The notes below the pieces were generated by a model. It was not told the origin of the DNA, made no database searches, and saw nothing but the letters and a program-made list of their open reading frames with translations. A stretch of 64,000 bases of DNA, taken from Phaeosaccion multiseriatum. Its lineage: Eukaryota > Ochrophyta, other classes. The stretch lies in assembly GCA_965112735.1 (NCBI GenBank), contig OZ218962.1:3267856-3331855 (forward strand), given 5' to 3'. Below are positions 63,101-64,000 of the stretch, one piece after another. How positions within the stretch are numbered: position 1 is the stretch's first letter; each line of letters starts with the position of its first letter. The position numbers and the translations under genes were made by a program.

Positions 63101-64000
63101 AGGGTTAGGGTTAGGGTTAGGGTTAGGGTTAGGGTTAGGGTTAGGGTTAGGGTTAGGGTTAGGGTTAGGGTTAGGGTTAGGGTTAGGGTTAGGGTTAGGG
63201 TTAGGGTTAGGGTTAGGGTTAGGGTTAGGGTTAGGGTTAGGGTTAGGGTTAGGGTTAGGGTTAGGGTTAGGGTTAGGGTTAGGGTTAGGGTTAGGGTTAG
63301 GGTTAGGGTTAGGGTTAGGGTTAGGGTTAGGGTTAGGGTTAGGGTTAGGGTTAGGGTTAGGGTTAGGGTTAGGGTTAGGGTTAGGGTTAGGGTTAGGGTT
63401 AGGGTTAGGGTTAGGGTTAGGGTTAGGGTTAGGGTTAGGGTTAGGGTTAGGGTTAGGGTTAGGGTTAGGGTTAGGGTTAGGGTTAGGGTTAGGGTTAGGG
63501 TTAGGGTTAGGGTTAGGGTTAGGGTTAGGGTTAGGGTTAGGGTTAGGGTTAGGGTTAGGGTTAGGGTTAGGGTTAGGGTTAGGGTTAGGGTTAGGGTTAG
63601 GGTTAGGGTTAGGGTTAGGGTTAGGGTTAGGGTTAGGGTTAGGGTTAGGGTTAGGGTTAGGGTTAGGGTTAGGGTTAGGGTTAGGGTTAGGGTTAGGGTT
63701 AGGGTTAGGGTTAGGGTTAGGGTTAGGGTTAGGGTTAGGGTTAGGGTTAGGGTTAGGGTTAGGGTTAGGGTTAGGGTTAGGGTTAGGGTTAGGGTTAGGG
63801 TTAGGGTTAGGGTTAGGGTTAGGGTTAGGGTTAGGGTTAGGGTTAGGGTTAGGGTTAGGGTTAGGGTTAGGGTTAGGGTTAGGGTTAGGGTTAGGGTTAG
63901 GGTTAGGGTTAGGGTTAGGGTTAGGGTTAGGGTTAGGGTTAGGGTTAGGGTTAGGGTTAGGGTTAGGGTTAGGGTTAGGGTTAGGGTTAGGGTTAGGGTT
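60177..64000 (+). repeat. Telomere, (TTAGGG)n, about 637 units
   Basis: Uninterrupted TTAGGG hexamers to the end of the window, with no variant unit seen by eye. The G-rich strand runs 5' to 3' toward the window end, as expected at the right end of a chromosome. The array starts directly on the G run of module T. Confidence 0.99.

Overview
This is the right end of a linear nuclear chromosome. From about 60177 to the last base the sequence is an uninterrupted (TTAGGG)n array with its G-strand running toward the window end. Every protein gene I could model is split by GT-AG introns. An axonemal dynein light chain gene implies a flagellated organism. TTAGGG telomeres, high GC, microsatellite-packed introns and very long Pro/Thr/Glu/Ala ectodomains fit a protist, most plausibly a stramenopile-type alga. 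The species cannot be fixed from sequence alone, so the lineage is inference.

Layout. (1) 895-11191, minus: a large armadillo-repeat protein, 16 exons modelled, probably continuing off the left edge. (2) 11617-20782, minus: an 18-exon gene for a 1,967-aa multidomain protein. In order it has an N-myristoylation-type start, a NAK-family kinase, an ANTH domain, a disordered region with DLL and PPLPPR motifs, a coiled coil, an SH3 domain and a C-terminal TKL kinase. I regard this architecture as one of the two most interesting items. (3) 21482-23319, plus and divergent from gene 2: DNALI1/p28 axonemal dynein light chain. (4) 23320-25889: no intact gene; a decayed ORF between short direct repeats and two foldback elements. 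(5) 25890-41786 and (6) 42879-49938, plus: tandem paralogues of a secreted-start, Cys-rich, Pro/Thr-rich protein with about nine membrane segments. The first has two P-like domains and about 2,400 residues of low-complexity repeats. The two genes share blocks that are about 99% identical, interrupted by a diverged cytoplasmic segment.

(7) 49939-60176: subtelomere. A satellite of about 180 bp is split by a 5'-truncated Ty3/gypsy pol gene. That pol carries a DEDDy 3'-5' exonuclease domain between RNase H and integrase, the second major item. Beyond it lie a 42-bp tandem repeat, a broken gag-like ORF, and a palindromic array of short terminal-inverted-repeat modules that abuts the telomere.

Exon coordinates were placed by eye. 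For each gene the summed exon lengths keep frame across every junction, which supports the models, but no transcript evidence was available.
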